Shown here in pieces: positions 34,392 through 43,296 of a stretch of DNA of 64,000 nt. The stretch lies in contig NZ_BAABLK010000091.1 in the NCBI RefSeq assembly GCF_039544305.1, positions 26,494 to 90,493 on the forward strand, given 5' to 3'. The position numbers and the translations under genes are program-made. Position 1 is the first letter of the stretch; the number at the start of each line of letters is the position of its first letter. The notes beneath the pieces were generated by a model, which worked only from the letters and a program-made list of their open reading frames with translations, was not told the origin of the DNA and made no database searches. The DNA is from Paeniglutamicibacter antarcticus_C (GTDB lineage Bacteria > Actinomycetota > Actinomycetes > Actinomycetales > Micrococcaceae).

Positions 34392-35915
34392 TTACTTGCG
34401 TGCCGGAAGCGTAGGCATGCCCAGCGAGACTCCGACCTTGGCCGAGGTCCCTGCCGTGCCGGTACCGCAGGAATCGGCCTGCGCGCGATCCCAGGCATCA
34501 CCTGCGGCCGAACGCCGCACCGTGTACCGTCCAATCGAATCGGGGTCCGAGACTAGGTGGAAGGCCGCGGAACCGGTCACCGGCACGGTCACCAGGTCCC
34601 CTGGCCGCGGAGTTTCTCCGCCTTTGGGGATAGAGAAGTGAACCAGGCGCTGATCGGTGGAGCGCCCGGTGAGCCGCTGGGTCTGGGCTGCCTTGCGCCC
34701 TGCATGTTCGGTGACCAGCACTTCGACGGTGCGTCCGACCTGCTTGGCGTTCTCCTCGGCACAAATCCTGTCCTGCAATTCGGTCAGCCGCTCGTAGCGT
34801 TCCTGGACGACGGCCTTGGGCAGCTGGTCGGGCAGCTCGGCTGCCGGGGTGCCCGGGCGCTTGGAGTATTGGAAGGTGTAGGCACTGGAGAAACGCGAGG
34901 CTTCAACGACATCCAAGGTGGCTTGGAAGTCTTCTTCGGTTTCGCCGGGGAAACCCACGATGATGTCGGTGGTGATGGCCGCGTGCGGGATCAGTTCCCT
35001 GACCTTTTCCAGGATCCCCAGGAACTTCCGTGATCGGTAGGATCTGCGCATGTCCTTAAGTACCTTGTCCGAACCGGATTGCAGCGGCATGTGCAACTGG
35101 GGCATGACATTGTCGGTTTCAGCCATGGCTTCGATGACATCGTCGGTGAAAGCCGCCGGATGGGGGCTGGTGAAGCGCAGCCGTTCGAGTCCCTCGATCT
35201 TTCCACAGGCTCGCAGCAGCTTGCCGAAAGCCAACCGGTCGCCGAATTCTACTCCGTAGGAGTTCACGTTTTGGCCTAGCAGTGTCACTTCGATGACTCC
35301 ATCGGCGACAAGGGCCTCGATTTCGGCGAGGATCTCACCGGGGCGCCGGTCGCGTTCCTTGCCTCGCAGCGAAGGGACGATGCAGAAGGTGCAGGTGTTG
35401 TTGCAGCCCACGGAGATAGACACCCATCCCGAATGCACCGAGTCGCGCTTGGTCGGCAACGTCGAGGGGAAGACCTCGAGGGACTCGAGGATCTCGAGCT
35501 GGGCTTCGTTGTTGTGCCGGGCACGCTCCAGCAGTGCCGGCAGCGACCCGATGTTGTGGGTTCCGAAGACCACGTCCACCCAGGGCGCCTTGCGCAGGAT
35601 GGTCTCGCGGTCTTTCTGGGCCAGGCAGCCACCAACGGCGATCTGCATCCCAGGGCGCCCTTCCTTGATGTGGGCGAGCATGCCTAGATTTCCGTAAAGT
35701 TTGTTGTCGGCGTTTTCACGCACGGCGCAGGTATTGAAAACCACCACGTCGGCGACCTCGTCGCCGGGCCGTTCGGTCAGTCCGCTGTCTTCCAGCAACC
35801 CTGCCAGGCGCTCGGAATCGTGGACGTTCATCTGGCACCCGTAGGTCCGCACCTCATAGGTGCGTGTCGAATCGGCCAGTTCTTGCTTTTGGGGAATTGA
35901 AATGCTCGCAGTCAC
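34392..35915 (-). CDS. miaB: tRNA-2-methylthio-N6-dimethylallyladenosine synthase
   Basis: A 507-residue radical-SAM methylthiotransferase. N-terminal domain with Cys27 in YGCQMNVHDSE, Cys63 in FNTCAVREN and a third in VGGCLAQ, which bind one 4Fe-4S cluster. The radical-SAM motif CNNTCTFC binds the second. A TRAM domain follows at about 375-450, then an unusual 50-residue Cys/Ala-rich tail. The start is a GTG with GAGGA almost touching it, so a start a few codons later is possible. Confidence 0.95.
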   Translation of the reverse strand: MTASISIPQKQELADSTRTYEVRTYGCQMNVHDSERLAGLLEDSGLTERPGDEVADVVVFNTCAVRENADNKLYGNLGMLAHIKEGRPGMQIAVGGCLAQKDRETILRKAPWVDVVFGTHNIGSLPALLERARHNNEAQLEILESLEVFPSTLPTKRDSVHSGWVSISVGCNNTCTFCIVPSLRGKERDRRPGEILAEIEALVADGVIEVTLLGQNVNSYGVEFGDRLAFGKLLRACGKIEGLERLRFTSPHPAAFTDDVIEAMAETDNVMPQLHMPLQSGSDKVLKDMRRSYRSRKFLGILEKVRELIPHAAITTDIIVGFPGETEEDFQATLDVVEASRFSSAYTFQYSKRPGTPAAELPDQLPKAVVQERYERLTELQDRICAEENAKQVGRTVEVLVTEHAGRKAAQTQRLTGRSTDQRLVHFSIPKGGETPRPGDLVTVPVTGSAAFHLVSDPDSIGRYTVRRSAAGDAWDRAQADSCGTGTAGTSAKVGVSLGMPTLPARK

Positions 35916-35968
35916 TCCTCAAGGGTACCTAATCACGGTAGCGGGATCGCCAAGACGACGATCGGGGT

Positions 35969-36838
35969 CTAGTGCTCCGCGTCCGGTCCGAAACGTTCGT
36001 CCCAGGCCTCGTTGACCAGACGGAAGGCCATGGAGGGCGCGTAACCCTTGCGGGCGAGCATTCCCACCAGCCTTCTGACGCTCTTCTCCTTGTCGACCCA
36101 CATCGAGGGAGCCCTGAGCTTGCGTTCGAGAAGCTCGCGGGCGGTGGCTTCCTCACTGTCATCGTCGAGCTGCTCGAGTGCGGTTTCGGCCATGTCCCCA
36201 TCGATGCCCTTCTCGCGCAATTCGCGGCGGATCGCCGAGCGTGCCAACCCGCGGCTGCGTGCACGGGCGCGTACCCAGCCTTCGGCGAATGCCTCGTCGT
36301 CCACGAGCAGGATCTCCTCGAAGCGTTCAAGCAGTTCCTCAGCGATGTGCTCGGGAATTTCCTTTTCCAACAGCTTGGTCTTCAATTGCGCACGGCTCTT
36401 CGAGGAAGCGGTGAGCTGGCGCAGCAATATTGCCCGCCCCTTGGTGGCGTATTCCTCATCGCTCAGCTCGACGGGGTCGGCGGGCACCTTGGGCTTAGTG
36501 CTGCGGGCCCGCGGGGGCCTCTCCGCAGACCGTTTGGTGCTTGATCGTGGGCTGCTGCCCCACTGGCTCCGACCGCGCGAGCCGGATTCGCGCTTCGTAC
36601 TGCGAGCCGGGATGTGTCCTGCACGCCCCGAGCGTTCCCCGAAGGCCTGCTTGGCATCGAGAGGCCCCGGCGACTCCTCCGGGGTTGGCGCTTCCGCGGC
36701 CACCTCGGCGTCGGCCCAGGCCGGCATGGCAGTGGGGTCACCCCAACCGGAATTGCCATCAACCGGAAACGACCAAAGCGGCCGTCCGGTCCCTTGCGGG
36801 GAACCGGACGAACCGCCTTGGCCTTTGGTGGTACTCAC
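35969..36838 (-). CDS. recX: RecX regulator of RecA
   Basis: A 289-residue protein. The C-terminal 165 residues are RecX: three-helix repeats with ILLRQLTASSKSRAQLKTKLLEKEI, VDDEAFAEGWVRARARSRGLARSAIRRELREKGI and VRRLVGMLARKGYAPSMAFRLVNEAW. RecX binds the RecA filament and restrains it. The first 120 residues are a disordered Ser/Arg/Pro-rich extension. Start is GTG, four bases after the recA stop, so the pair is co-transcribed. Confidence 0.93.
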   Translation of the reverse strand: MSTTKGQGGSSGSPQGTGRPLWSFPVDGNSGWGDPTAMPAWADAEVAAEAPTPEESPGPLDAKQAFGERSGRAGHIPARSTKRESGSRGRSQWGSSPRSSTKRSAERPPRARSTKPKVPADPVELSDEEYATKGRAILLRQLTASSKSRAQLKTKLLEKEIPEHIAEELLERFEEILLVDDEAFAEGWVRARARSRGLARSAIRRELREKGIDGDMAETALEQLDDDSEEATARELLERKLRAPSMWVDKEKSVRRLVGMLARKGYAPSMAFRLVNEAWDERFGPDAEH

Positions 36839-36842
36839 TGGA

Positions 36843-37886
36843 TTAAGATCCCTCGACCACGCGCAACGTATCCCCGCCGTCTACCTCGGGCTCTTGGTTG
36901 ATTCCAAGCTTCTCGAGGATCTGGCGTTCGAGCTCGTTGGCCAAATCCGGGTTGTCGCGCAGGAACTTGCGTGCGTTTTCCTTGCCCTGGCCTAGTTGGT
37001 CACCGTCATAGGTGAACCAAGCACCGGACTTCTTCACCAGGTTGTTATCCACGCCGATATCGATGAGGCTGCCTTCGCGCGAAATTCCGTGGCCGTAGAT
37101 GATATCGAATTCGGCCTGCTTGAACGGCGGTGCCATCTTGTTCTTCACGATTTTGGCACGTGTGCGGTTGCCGACCGCGTTGGTGCCTTCCTTCAGTGTT
37201 TCGATCCGGCGCACATCGATACGCACCGAGGCATAGAACTTCAGGGCTTTGCCGCCCGTGGTGGTTTCCGGGCTGCCGAAGAAAACACCGATCTTCTCGC
37301 GCAGCTGGTTGATGAAGACCGCGGTGGTGTTGGTCTGCGAGAGACGTCCGGCGATCTTGCGCAACGCCTGGCTCATCAAACGGGCCTGAAGACCAACGTG
37401 GCTGTCGCCCATTTCGCCTTCGATTTCGGCGCGTGGCACCAGTGCTGCCACGGAGTCGATCACAATGATGTCGACCGACCCGGAACCCACAAGCATGTCC
37501 ATGATTTCCAGGGCTTGCTCGCCGGTATCGGGCTGGGAGACCAACAATGCGTCGGTGTCGACGCCGAGCTTCTTGGCGTATTCGGGATCAAGGGCGTGCT
37601 CGGCATCGATGAATGCGGCGATGCCGCCGAGCTTCTGTGCGCTGGCGACGGCGTGCAGGGCCAACGTTGTCTTACCCGAGGACTCGGGTCCGTAGATCTC
37701 CACGACGCGGCCGCGTGGCAGCCCGCCTATGCCCAAAGCGATGTCCAGGGCCACCGAGCCGGTAGGAATGGTGGCAATCGGCGCCCGGGTGTCATCGCCC
37801 AATCGCATGATCGATCCCTTGCCGTACGCCTTGTCGATCTGCGCGAGTGCAGCTTCGAGGGCCTTTTCACGATTATTTGCGGCCAT
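36843..37886 (-). CDS. recA: RecA recombinase
   Basis: A 347-residue strand-exchange ATPase and LexA co-protease. Walker A GPESSGKTT at 66-74, DNA loop L1 and L2 regions (MGDSHVGLQARLMSQALRK, EKIGVFFGSPETTTGGKALKFY), and SDTG-type QPDTGEQALEI are present; no intein. Two consecutive ATGs exist; the second (37886) has the better distance from GAGG and is used. A good SOS box lies about 160 bases upstream. Confidence 0.97.
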   Translation of the reverse strand: MAANNREKALEAALAQIDKAYGKGSIMRLGDDTRAPIATIPTGSVALDIALGIGGLPRGRVVEIYGPESSGKTTLALHAVASAQKLGGIAAFIDAEHALDPEYAKKLGVDTDALLVSQPDTGEQALEIMDMLVGSGSVDIIVIDSVAALVPRAEIEGEMGDSHVGLQARLMSQALRKIAGRLSQTNTTAVFINQLREKIGVFFGSPETTTGGKALKFYASVRIDVRRIETLKEGTNAVGNRTRAKIVKNKMAPPFKQAEFDIIYGHGISREGSLIDIGVDNNLVKKSGAWFTYDGDQLGQGKENARKFLRDNPDLANELERQILEKLGINQEPEVDGGDTLRVVEGS

Positions 37887-38043
37887 CATTCACCTCGGTT
37901 GTTTGAGGCCCTTGCGGGGCCGTTGCTCTTTGTCTGTTCCTGAGCGTACGACCGGTGGCCGACACTTTGGATTTCGGGCGCTCACACTGTGCATAACCCA
38001 CAACAGACGCCGAACGAATCTTCACCTTGAACACTACACTCTT

Positions 38044-38059
38044 CCGAACAGATATTCGA
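38044..38059. promoter_or_regulatory. recA: LexA binding site (SOS box) before recA
   Basis: CCGAACAGATATTCGA matches the consensus TCGAAC-N4-GTTCGA at 13 of 16 positions. It lies between DUF3046 and recA, consistent with damage-induced recA transcription from this gap. Confidence 0.8.
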
Positions 38060-38091
38060 ACAGGGTCAGGGTTCGTTGCCAAGGAGGTTAG

Positions 38092-38316
38092 TTATTCGTC
38101 CTTGGCCGCAATGTCGCGGCCAAGCCAGCGCTCCGCGGGAACGTCCTGCATCTTGCACATCGCCCGCCACACCGCCCTCGGCGCGACACCCTTGTTCAAG
38201 GCCTCGGCAGCCGTCAGGCCCCCGACCTCGGAAAGCACCAAGGAGGTTGCCAATGTGCGGGAATAGCCCGCACCGAACTCATCGTCCATCAGACGCCAGA
38301 AATCACTCAATCGCAC
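38092..38316 (-). CDS. DUF3046 protein
   Basis: A 74-residue protein, MRLSDFWRLMDDEFG at the N-terminus, ending around VPAERWLGRDIAAKDE. DUF3046 is a small helical family nearly always found just upstream of recA in actinobacteria; its function is unknown. The GTG at 38316 is chosen because it gives the family's usual N-terminus. The longer frame adds 14 residues with no similarity. A CACAAT sequence seven bases upstream would suit a leaderless start. Confidence 0.88.
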   Translation of the reverse strand: MRLSDFWRLMDDEFGAGYSRTLATSLVLSEVGGLTAAEALNKGVAPRAVWRAMCKMQDVPAERWLGRDIAAKDE

Positions 38317-38360
38317 GTTGGCAATTGTGCCATAGGAACCTTGGGGCATTAAGCGCAAAA

Positions 38361-38410
38361 GCCCCGTGCCGGCTTCCTGGTCTCGAGGACCAGGAGTACG
38401 GGCATGGGGC
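38361..38410 (-). terminator. terminator behind clgR
   Basis: GCCCCGTGCC (38361-38370) pairs with GGCATGGGGC (38401-38410), one G-T pair, and inside it TCCTGGTC pairs with GACCAGGA. On the minus strand it is followed by TTTT. Confidence 0.8.
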
Positions 38411-38459
38411 CGATTGCGCGGAAACCAGGTACACCACTGGATATCCGGATGTCGTTGTG

Positions 38460-38792
38460 TTAGCGGCTGGGGGTCAGACGCTTGTCGAGTTCTACCGGGT
38501 AGTCGCCAGCGAATTCGCTGGTGAGGTCCACGGGGACCGTATCGGGGATGGTGATGCCTTCGGCGAGGGCGACGCGGTCACTGACTTCGCGGAGCATCAG
38601 TGAAAGCGGGACCTCAAGGGCTCCGCAAATCGAGGAGAGAAGTTCGGAAGAAGCTTCCTTTTGTCCACGCTCGACCTCGGAGAGATATCCGAGTGAGACG
38701 CGGGCGCTGTGGGAAACTTCGCGCAGGGTACGTCCTTGGCGTTGACGAACATCGCGAAGTACATCACCGATTTCGTGTCGAAGGACTACCAT
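38460..38792 (-). CDS. clgR: XRE-family regulator, ClgR type
   Basis: A 110-residue DNA-binding protein with a helix-turn-helix at about 10-65 (LRDVRQRQGRTLREVSHSARVSLGYLSEVERGQKEASSELLSSICGAL). The sequence and its place beside recA and cinA match ClgR, the activator of clp protease genes in actinobacteria, itself a Clp substrate. The ATG at 38792 (MVVLRHEIGDVLRD) has GAGGAG six bases upstream; the longer frame to 38891 is not supported. Confidence 0.9.
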   Translation of the reverse strand: MVVLRHEIGDVLRDVRQRQGRTLREVSHSARVSLGYLSEVERGQKEASSELLSSICGALEVPLSLMLREVSDRVALAEGITIPDTVPVDLTSEFAGDYPVELDKRLTPSR

Positions 38793-39092
38793 CTTGCGCT
38801 CCTCTTTACCTCGGCGGACCTCGCTCTGTAGGCCCACATCGCGCCAACGGACCACACCGTTTACCGATACTGGTTGTTTGACCGTGTGCATTGCCTTTGT
38901 TCTCCGGTCCTAATGCCTTGTGGGGCGTTCGGTGCGGGCTACAGTTTTGTGCCCGTCATGGGTTACAACTACCGATTGCCGTTTTTTGTTCCCCACGCCC
39001 CCACCTTAGCGATAAGCGGCGTTCGTTTTCCACAGCAACCGTGAATCGATGCGCAATGTTGTCACAAAACGATTCAATGCAACAATGCACCA
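38793..39092. other. intergenic region upstream of clgR
   Basis: No gene is seen. The stretch is AT-richer at 38940-39090. TTAGCGATAAGCGGCGTTCG at 39006-39025 has GCG/CGC half-sites that recall ClgR boxes, so autoregulation is possible, but the match is by eye. Confidence 0.35.
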
Positions 39093-39605
39093 CTAAGCTG
39101 TGCGGTCGCTGGGTAATAGGTGTGAACCTAGCGAATCCAGTGCCGCGAGGGTGCTCAAGGCTCGGATCCCCGCCCGGTCCCCGGTAAAGCGGTGCTCGGT
39201 GAATCCGCTGTCGGTGGCCTTTGCGTATCCGATGAACACGGTGCCCACCTCCTTGCCGTCATGGGCTTCTGGTCCGGCGACCCCGGTTGCCGAGACCGCC
39301 AGGTCGGCGCCGCACGCCACCATGGCCCCGGCAGCCATTTGCCGCGCGACTTCCCCGTCGACGGATCCGTTGGTTTCCAGCAGACCCGGGTCCACACCCA
39401 GGACACCTGTTTTCACGGAGTTCGCGTAGCTGATGACCCCGCCATTGAGCACCGCCGAAGCGCCGGGCACCTCGGCGAGGGCTGCGGCGATCATTCCGGC
39501 GGTCAACGACTCCGCGGTGGCCAGGGTCACCTGCGCCGCGGTTGCGGAGGCGACGACGGCACGCGCCCGTGCCGCGCACTGGAGGGGAACCTGGGAACCG
39601 TTCAT
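39093..39605 (-). CDS. CinA C-terminal family protein (nicotinamide-nucleotide amidase type)
   Basis: A 170-residue protein made of the CinA C-terminal domain only: LATAESLTAGMIAAALAEVPGASAVLNGGVISYAN, ATGVAGPEAHDGKEVGTVFIGYA. By family it should deamidate NMN to recycle NAD by-products. The N-terminal molybdopterin-like domain of full CinA is absent, which is common. Start at 39605 has AAGG upstream. It follows pgsA on the same strand. Confidence 0.93.
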   Translation of the reverse strand: MNGSQVPLQCAARARAVVASATAAQVTLATAESLTAGMIAAALAEVPGASAVLNGGVISYANSVKTGVLGVDPGLLETNGSVDGEVARQMAAGAMVACGADLAVSATGVAGPEAHDGKEVGTVFIGYAKATDSGFTEHRFTGDRAGIRALSTLAALDSLGSHLLPSDRTA

Positions 39606-39663
39606 GGATGCTGGCCTTTCCTTGGTGTTTCGGTGACAGCCGGCTAGGACGGGTGCTTGGCGC

Positions 39664-40278
39664 CTAGCTGCGTTGGGTATCCCCGCTGGTGGCGGAGGCA
39701 CGCAGCGCCCAGGCCTTGCTCAGATAGTCCAGGCCGGTGATTACGGTGATGGCCAGCGCCAGCAGCATCACGATGAACGCCACGACCCAGAGCCAGGAGA
39801 GGGTATGGGTCCAGGGCAGCAGGTAGAGCAGGATCGCTGCGGTCTGCAGCACCGTCTTGAGCTTGCCGCCGCGCGATGCGGCCATCACCCCGTAGCGGAT
39901 GACCGCGAAGCGGATCAGCGTGATGCCCCACTCGCGCACCAGGATCACGGTGGTGATCCACCAGGGAAGCTCGCCCAGGATCGAGAACATCACCAGGGCC
40001 GAGCCGGTGAGCAGCTTGTCGGCGATCGGGTCCGCGATCTTGCCGAAGTTGGTGATCAGTCCGCGGCTGCGGGCCAGGTCCCCGTCAAGCTTGTCGGTAT
40101 ACATGGCCACGGCGAAGATCGCCACGGCCACCCAGCGCATCCACCCGTAGTGCGACTCGTCGGCGACCAAGGCCCAAATAAAGAACGGGACCATGATGAT
40201 GCGCAGCGTGGTGAGCACGTTGGCAATGTTCAGGGTCGGGACGGGGGCAGCTGGCGGGTTCGCAGGGGTTTCAGTCAC
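39664..40278 (-). CDS. pgsA: CDP-diacylglycerol-glycerol-3-phosphate phosphatidyltransferase
   Basis: A 204-residue membrane enzyme of phosphatidylglycerol synthesis. The CDP-alcohol phosphotransferase motif is complete: D-x2-DGD-x-AR-x8-G-x3-D-x3-D in TDKLDGDLARSRG, then GKIADPIADK. About six membrane helices. It starts nine bases after the ftsK stop and probably shares its message. Confidence 0.94.
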   Translation of the reverse strand: MTETPANPPAAPVPTLNIANVLTTLRIIMVPFFIWALVADESHYGWMRWVAVAIFAVAMYTDKLDGDLARSRGLITNFGKIADPIADKLLTGSALVMFSILGELPWWITTVILVREWGITLIRFAVIRYGVMAASRGGKLKTVLQTAAILLYLLPWTHTLSWLWVVAFIVMLLALAITVITGLDYLSKAWALRASATSGDTQRS

Positions 40279-40287
40279 GTTACAAGG

Positions 40288-43176
40288 CTACCTTCCGGTA
40301 AGGTTCCAGGCGTCTTCCGACCCCGGATCCTCGGCGCCGTCGTTGTACCCCACGGCCTCCGTGTAGTTCTCTAGGTCCTCGGCGACCAGGTCGGTGCCGT
40401 AGTGGTTGGCGTTCGCGTTCTCCGCCAGCGCCGCCTCCTGCGCGGTGGGCACGGCCTCGCCCGCACTTTCTTGGTCCCCGCGCATTGCCGCGAGCACCTC
40501 GGGCAGGTCATCGGGCTTGACCAGCACGTCGCGGGCCTTGGAACCCTCGGAGGGCCCCACGACGCCGCGGGATTCGAGCAGGTCCATGAGCCTCCCGGCT
40601 TTGGCGAAGCCCACACGCAACTTACGCTGGAGCATCGAGGTGGAACCGAACTGCGTGGTCACCACCAGTTCGGTGGCCTGCAGCAACAGCTCCAGGTCAT
40701 CTCCGATGTCGTCGTCGATCTGCTTCTTGGGTGCCTCCACGGCGATGTCATGGCGGTATTCGGCCTTCAGCTGGCCCTTGACGTGTTCGACGACCGAGGC
40801 GATCTCGGACTCGGTGACCCAGGCACCCTGGACACGCATGGGCTTGGAGGTGCCCATCGGCAGGAACAGTGCGTCGCCCTGGCCCAGCAGCTTTTCCGCC
40901 CCGGGCTGGTCAAGCACCACGCGTGAATCGGTGACCGAGGAGGTGGCAAAGGCCATGCGCGAGGGCACGTTGGCCTTGATCAACCCGGTGACCACGTCCA
41001 CGGACGGGCGCTGGGTGGCCAGCACCAAGTGGATGCCGGCGGCACGTGCGAGCTGGGTGATGCGCACGATCGAGTCCTCGACATCGCGCGGTGCGACCAT
41101 CATCAGATCCGCGAGCTCGTCAACGATCACCAGCAGGTACGGGTAGGGCTTCATGATCCGCTTGGAGCCCTCGGGCGCAACGGCCTTGCCGTTGCGCACG
41201 CCCTTGTTGAAGTCATCGATGTGCTTGTACCCGAAGTTTGCCAGGTCGTCGTAGCGGGTGTCCATCTCCCGGACCACCCACTGCAGCGCCTCGGCGGCCT
41301 TCTTGGGGTTGGTGATGATCGGGGTGATCAGGTGGGGAACGCCCTCGTAGGCGGTGAGCTCCACGCGCTTGGGGTCCACCATCACCATCCGGACCTCGTC
41401 GGGGGTCGCACGCATCAAGATGGAGGTGATCATCGAGTTCACGAACGAGGATTTTCCCGCGCCGGTGGCACCTGCCACCAGCAGGTGGGGCATCTTGGCC
41501 AGGTTCGCCACGACGAAGCCGCCCTCGACGTCCTTGCCCACGCCCATGACCATCGGGTGTTCGGACTTGCGCGCGTTGTGGCTGCGCAGCACGTCGCCCA
41601 ACACGACGATTTCCTTGTCAGCGTTGGGGATCTCGATGCCGATCGCACTCTTGCCCGGGATCGGGGAAAGGATGCGCACATCCGAGGAGGCCACTGCGTA
41701 GGAGATGTTCTTGGACAGGGCGGTCACGCGTTCGACCTTGGTGCCCGAGGCCAGTTCGATCTCATAGCGGGTGACCGTTGGCCCGCGGGAGAACCCGGTG
41801 ACCTTGGCATCGACCTTGAACTGGTCAAGGGTGTCAGTCAGCGCGGCGACCACCGCGTCGTTGGCCGCGGAGCGTTCCTTCGAGGGCGGGCCCGCGGGCA
41901 GCAGGTCCGAGGCCGGGAGGGTGTAGGTTACGTCCCCGGAGAGCTGGAGCTGTTCGGTGCGTGCCGGGATCGGGGGCAGCGGGGCTGCCTGTGCCACCGG
42001 GGTGTGCGGGACAGCCATGGTGGCGTTGGCGTCATAGGAGGACAAATCGATGGCGCTCATGGCCTGGGTATCGACCTCGGGCTCGGTGCCCAGTCCAACG
42101 GCGTCCATGATGGCGGCCCGTTCGCGCTCGTCCTTGGTGGGGCGGCGCATCCCCGGGCGGATCGCCGGTTCCTCGTGGGCGGTGTCGACCCCCTCGGAGT
42201 ACAGCTCCTCGGGATTCTCCCCCGGTGCCGGAGCCCGGGTGAAGTCGTCGGTGATCACTGCCTGGTCGTAGGCCACGTCCCGGGCGTACTCCTGGGAGTC
42301 CCTGGCAGCCTGTTCCTCGGCGTCACGGTCCTTGGAAAAGAGCCGCATCTTCTTGCGTGGCTTCTTGGCGGGTTTGGCCTCGTCGTAGAGGTAGGACTGG
42401 TCGTGGTCCGAGGATTCCAGGTCCACCCCGACGCTGTACGTGTCCTGCGGGGATTGTCCCATGAGCTTCTCGTAGCCCTCGCGGAAACGCGCGGGGATGT
42501 GCCGGAACGGGGTGGCGGTGAGAATCATCAGGCTCAGCAGGGCCAGGGCGATCATGACCACCAGAGCGCCGGGGCCGGTGATCAGCCCGGCCAGCGGAAC
42601 CGTTGCAAGTGCCCCGAGCATCCCTCCGGCGGCCCAGAGCTGATCGAAGGGCGCGGCGATGCCGGGCAGTCCCCCGGCGACGTGGCAGATCCCTGATCCG
42701 GCGATCGAGGCAAGGGCCAGGCCGATGCCCACGCGGTTGTTCGCTCGGTGTTCCTCGGGCCAGCGAAAGAGCCTGATAGCGCCGATGAGCAGGATCGGTG
42801 GCATCAAGGTGGCCATGAACCCGAAGGTCCCCCCGGCAACCGAATGCACGAACCCTCCAAACCAGCCGACCCCGCGCAATCCCCACCACTCCACCGAGGC
42901 AATGATGATGGCGATAATGACCAGGAAGAGCCCGGTGCCGTCGCGGCGCACCTCGTAGGGCGGGTGCACGTCGCGTCCGATCTTGCGGAACGCCCCGGCA
43001 ACGACGCGGGCGATGCCCATCCAGGCGGCGCGCACCATGCGCACCGGCAACGGGAAGTCGTGTTGGATCGGTGCGGGGGTTGCCTTGGTGCTGCGGGTGG
43101 TCTTGGAAGTGCCCCCGGAGCCGCCCGCGGAACGGCCCGAAGCCTTGGGTTTCTTGGAGGGAGTACTGGTGGCCAT
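40288..43176 (-). CDS. ftsK: DNA translocase FtsK/SpoIIIE
   Basis: A 962-residue motor that moves chromosome ends through the closing septum. N-terminal basic tail, then four to five membrane helices up to about residue 230, a linker, the RecA-like motor with Walker A GATGAGKSSFVNSMI (about 570-585) and Walker B YLLVIVDELADLMM, and a C-terminal gamma winged helix (STSMLQRKLRVGFAKAGRLMDLLESRGVVGPSEGSKARDVL) that reads KOPS. ATG 43176 follows TAACCT by seven bases, so the frame to 43257 is rejected. Confidence 0.97.
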   Translation of the reverse strand: MATSTPSKKPKASGRSAGGSGGTSKTTRSTKATPAPIQHDFPLPVRMVRAAWMGIARVVAGAFRKIGRDVHPPYEVRRDGTGLFLVIIAIIIASVEWWGLRGVGWFGGFVHSVAGGTFGFMATLMPPILLIGAIRLFRWPEEHRANNRVGIGLALASIAGSGICHVAGGLPGIAAPFDQLWAAGGMLGALATVPLAGLITGPGALVVMIALALLSLMILTATPFRHIPARFREGYEKLMGQSPQDTYSVGVDLESSDHDQSYLYDEAKPAKKPRKKMRLFSKDRDAEEQAARDSQEYARDVAYDQAVITDDFTRAPAPGENPEELYSEGVDTAHEEPAIRPGMRRPTKDERERAAIMDAVGLGTEPEVDTQAMSAIDLSSYDANATMAVPHTPVAQAAPLPPIPARTEQLQLSGDVTYTLPASDLLPAGPPSKERSAANDAVVAALTDTLDQFKVDAKVTGFSRGPTVTRYEIELASGTKVERVTALSKNISYAVASSDVRILSPIPGKSAIGIEIPNADKEIVVLGDVLRSHNARKSEHPMVMGVGKDVEGGFVVANLAKMPHLLVAGATGAGKSSFVNSMITSILMRATPDEVRMVMVDPKRVELTAYEGVPHLITPIITNPKKAAEALQWVVREMDTRYDDLANFGYKHIDDFNKGVRNGKAVAPEGSKRIMKPYPYLLVIVDELADLMMVAPRDVEDSIVRITQLARAAGIHLVLATQRPSVDVVTGLIKANVPSRMAFATSSVTDSRVVLDQPGAEKLLGQGDALFLPMGTSKPMRVQGAWVTESEIASVVEHVKGQLKAEYRHDIAVEAPKKQIDDDIGDDLELLLQATELVVTTQFGSTSMLQRKLRVGFAKAGRLMDLLESRGVVGPSEGSKARDVLVKPDDLPEVLAAMRGDQESAGEAVPTAQEAALAENANANHYGTDLVAEDLENYTEAVGYNDGAEDPGSEDAWNLTGR

Positions 43177-43183
43177 AGCACCT

Positions 43184-43189
43184 AGGTTA
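43184..43189 (-). promoter_or_regulatory. ftsK: -10 box of a leaderless promoter for ftsK
   Basis: TAACCT on the minus strand, seven bases before the ftsK ATG. Confidence 0.55.
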
Positions 43190-43226
43190 CAGGGAAGCCG
43201 CGCCCGCAGCCCGGATTTACACGCAA

Positions 43227-43275
43227 GAGGGCCCCCGGTGCACCGTGCCAAGGGCACGGAACGACGGGGGCCCTC
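43227..43275 (-). terminator. terminator of dapA-rnj
   Basis: GAGGGCCCCCG (43227-43237) pairs perfectly with CGGGGGCCCTC (43265-43275), with a second small stem inside. It separates rnj from ftsK. Confidence 0.8.
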
Positions 43276-43296
43276 AAGGTGTTGTGAGCTATCTGA

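Noticed and set aside
41029..42696. 555-codon plus-strand frame
   Set aside because: Antisense to ftsK. His/Gly/Asp-rich composition is the mirror of FtsK codon use, not a protein.
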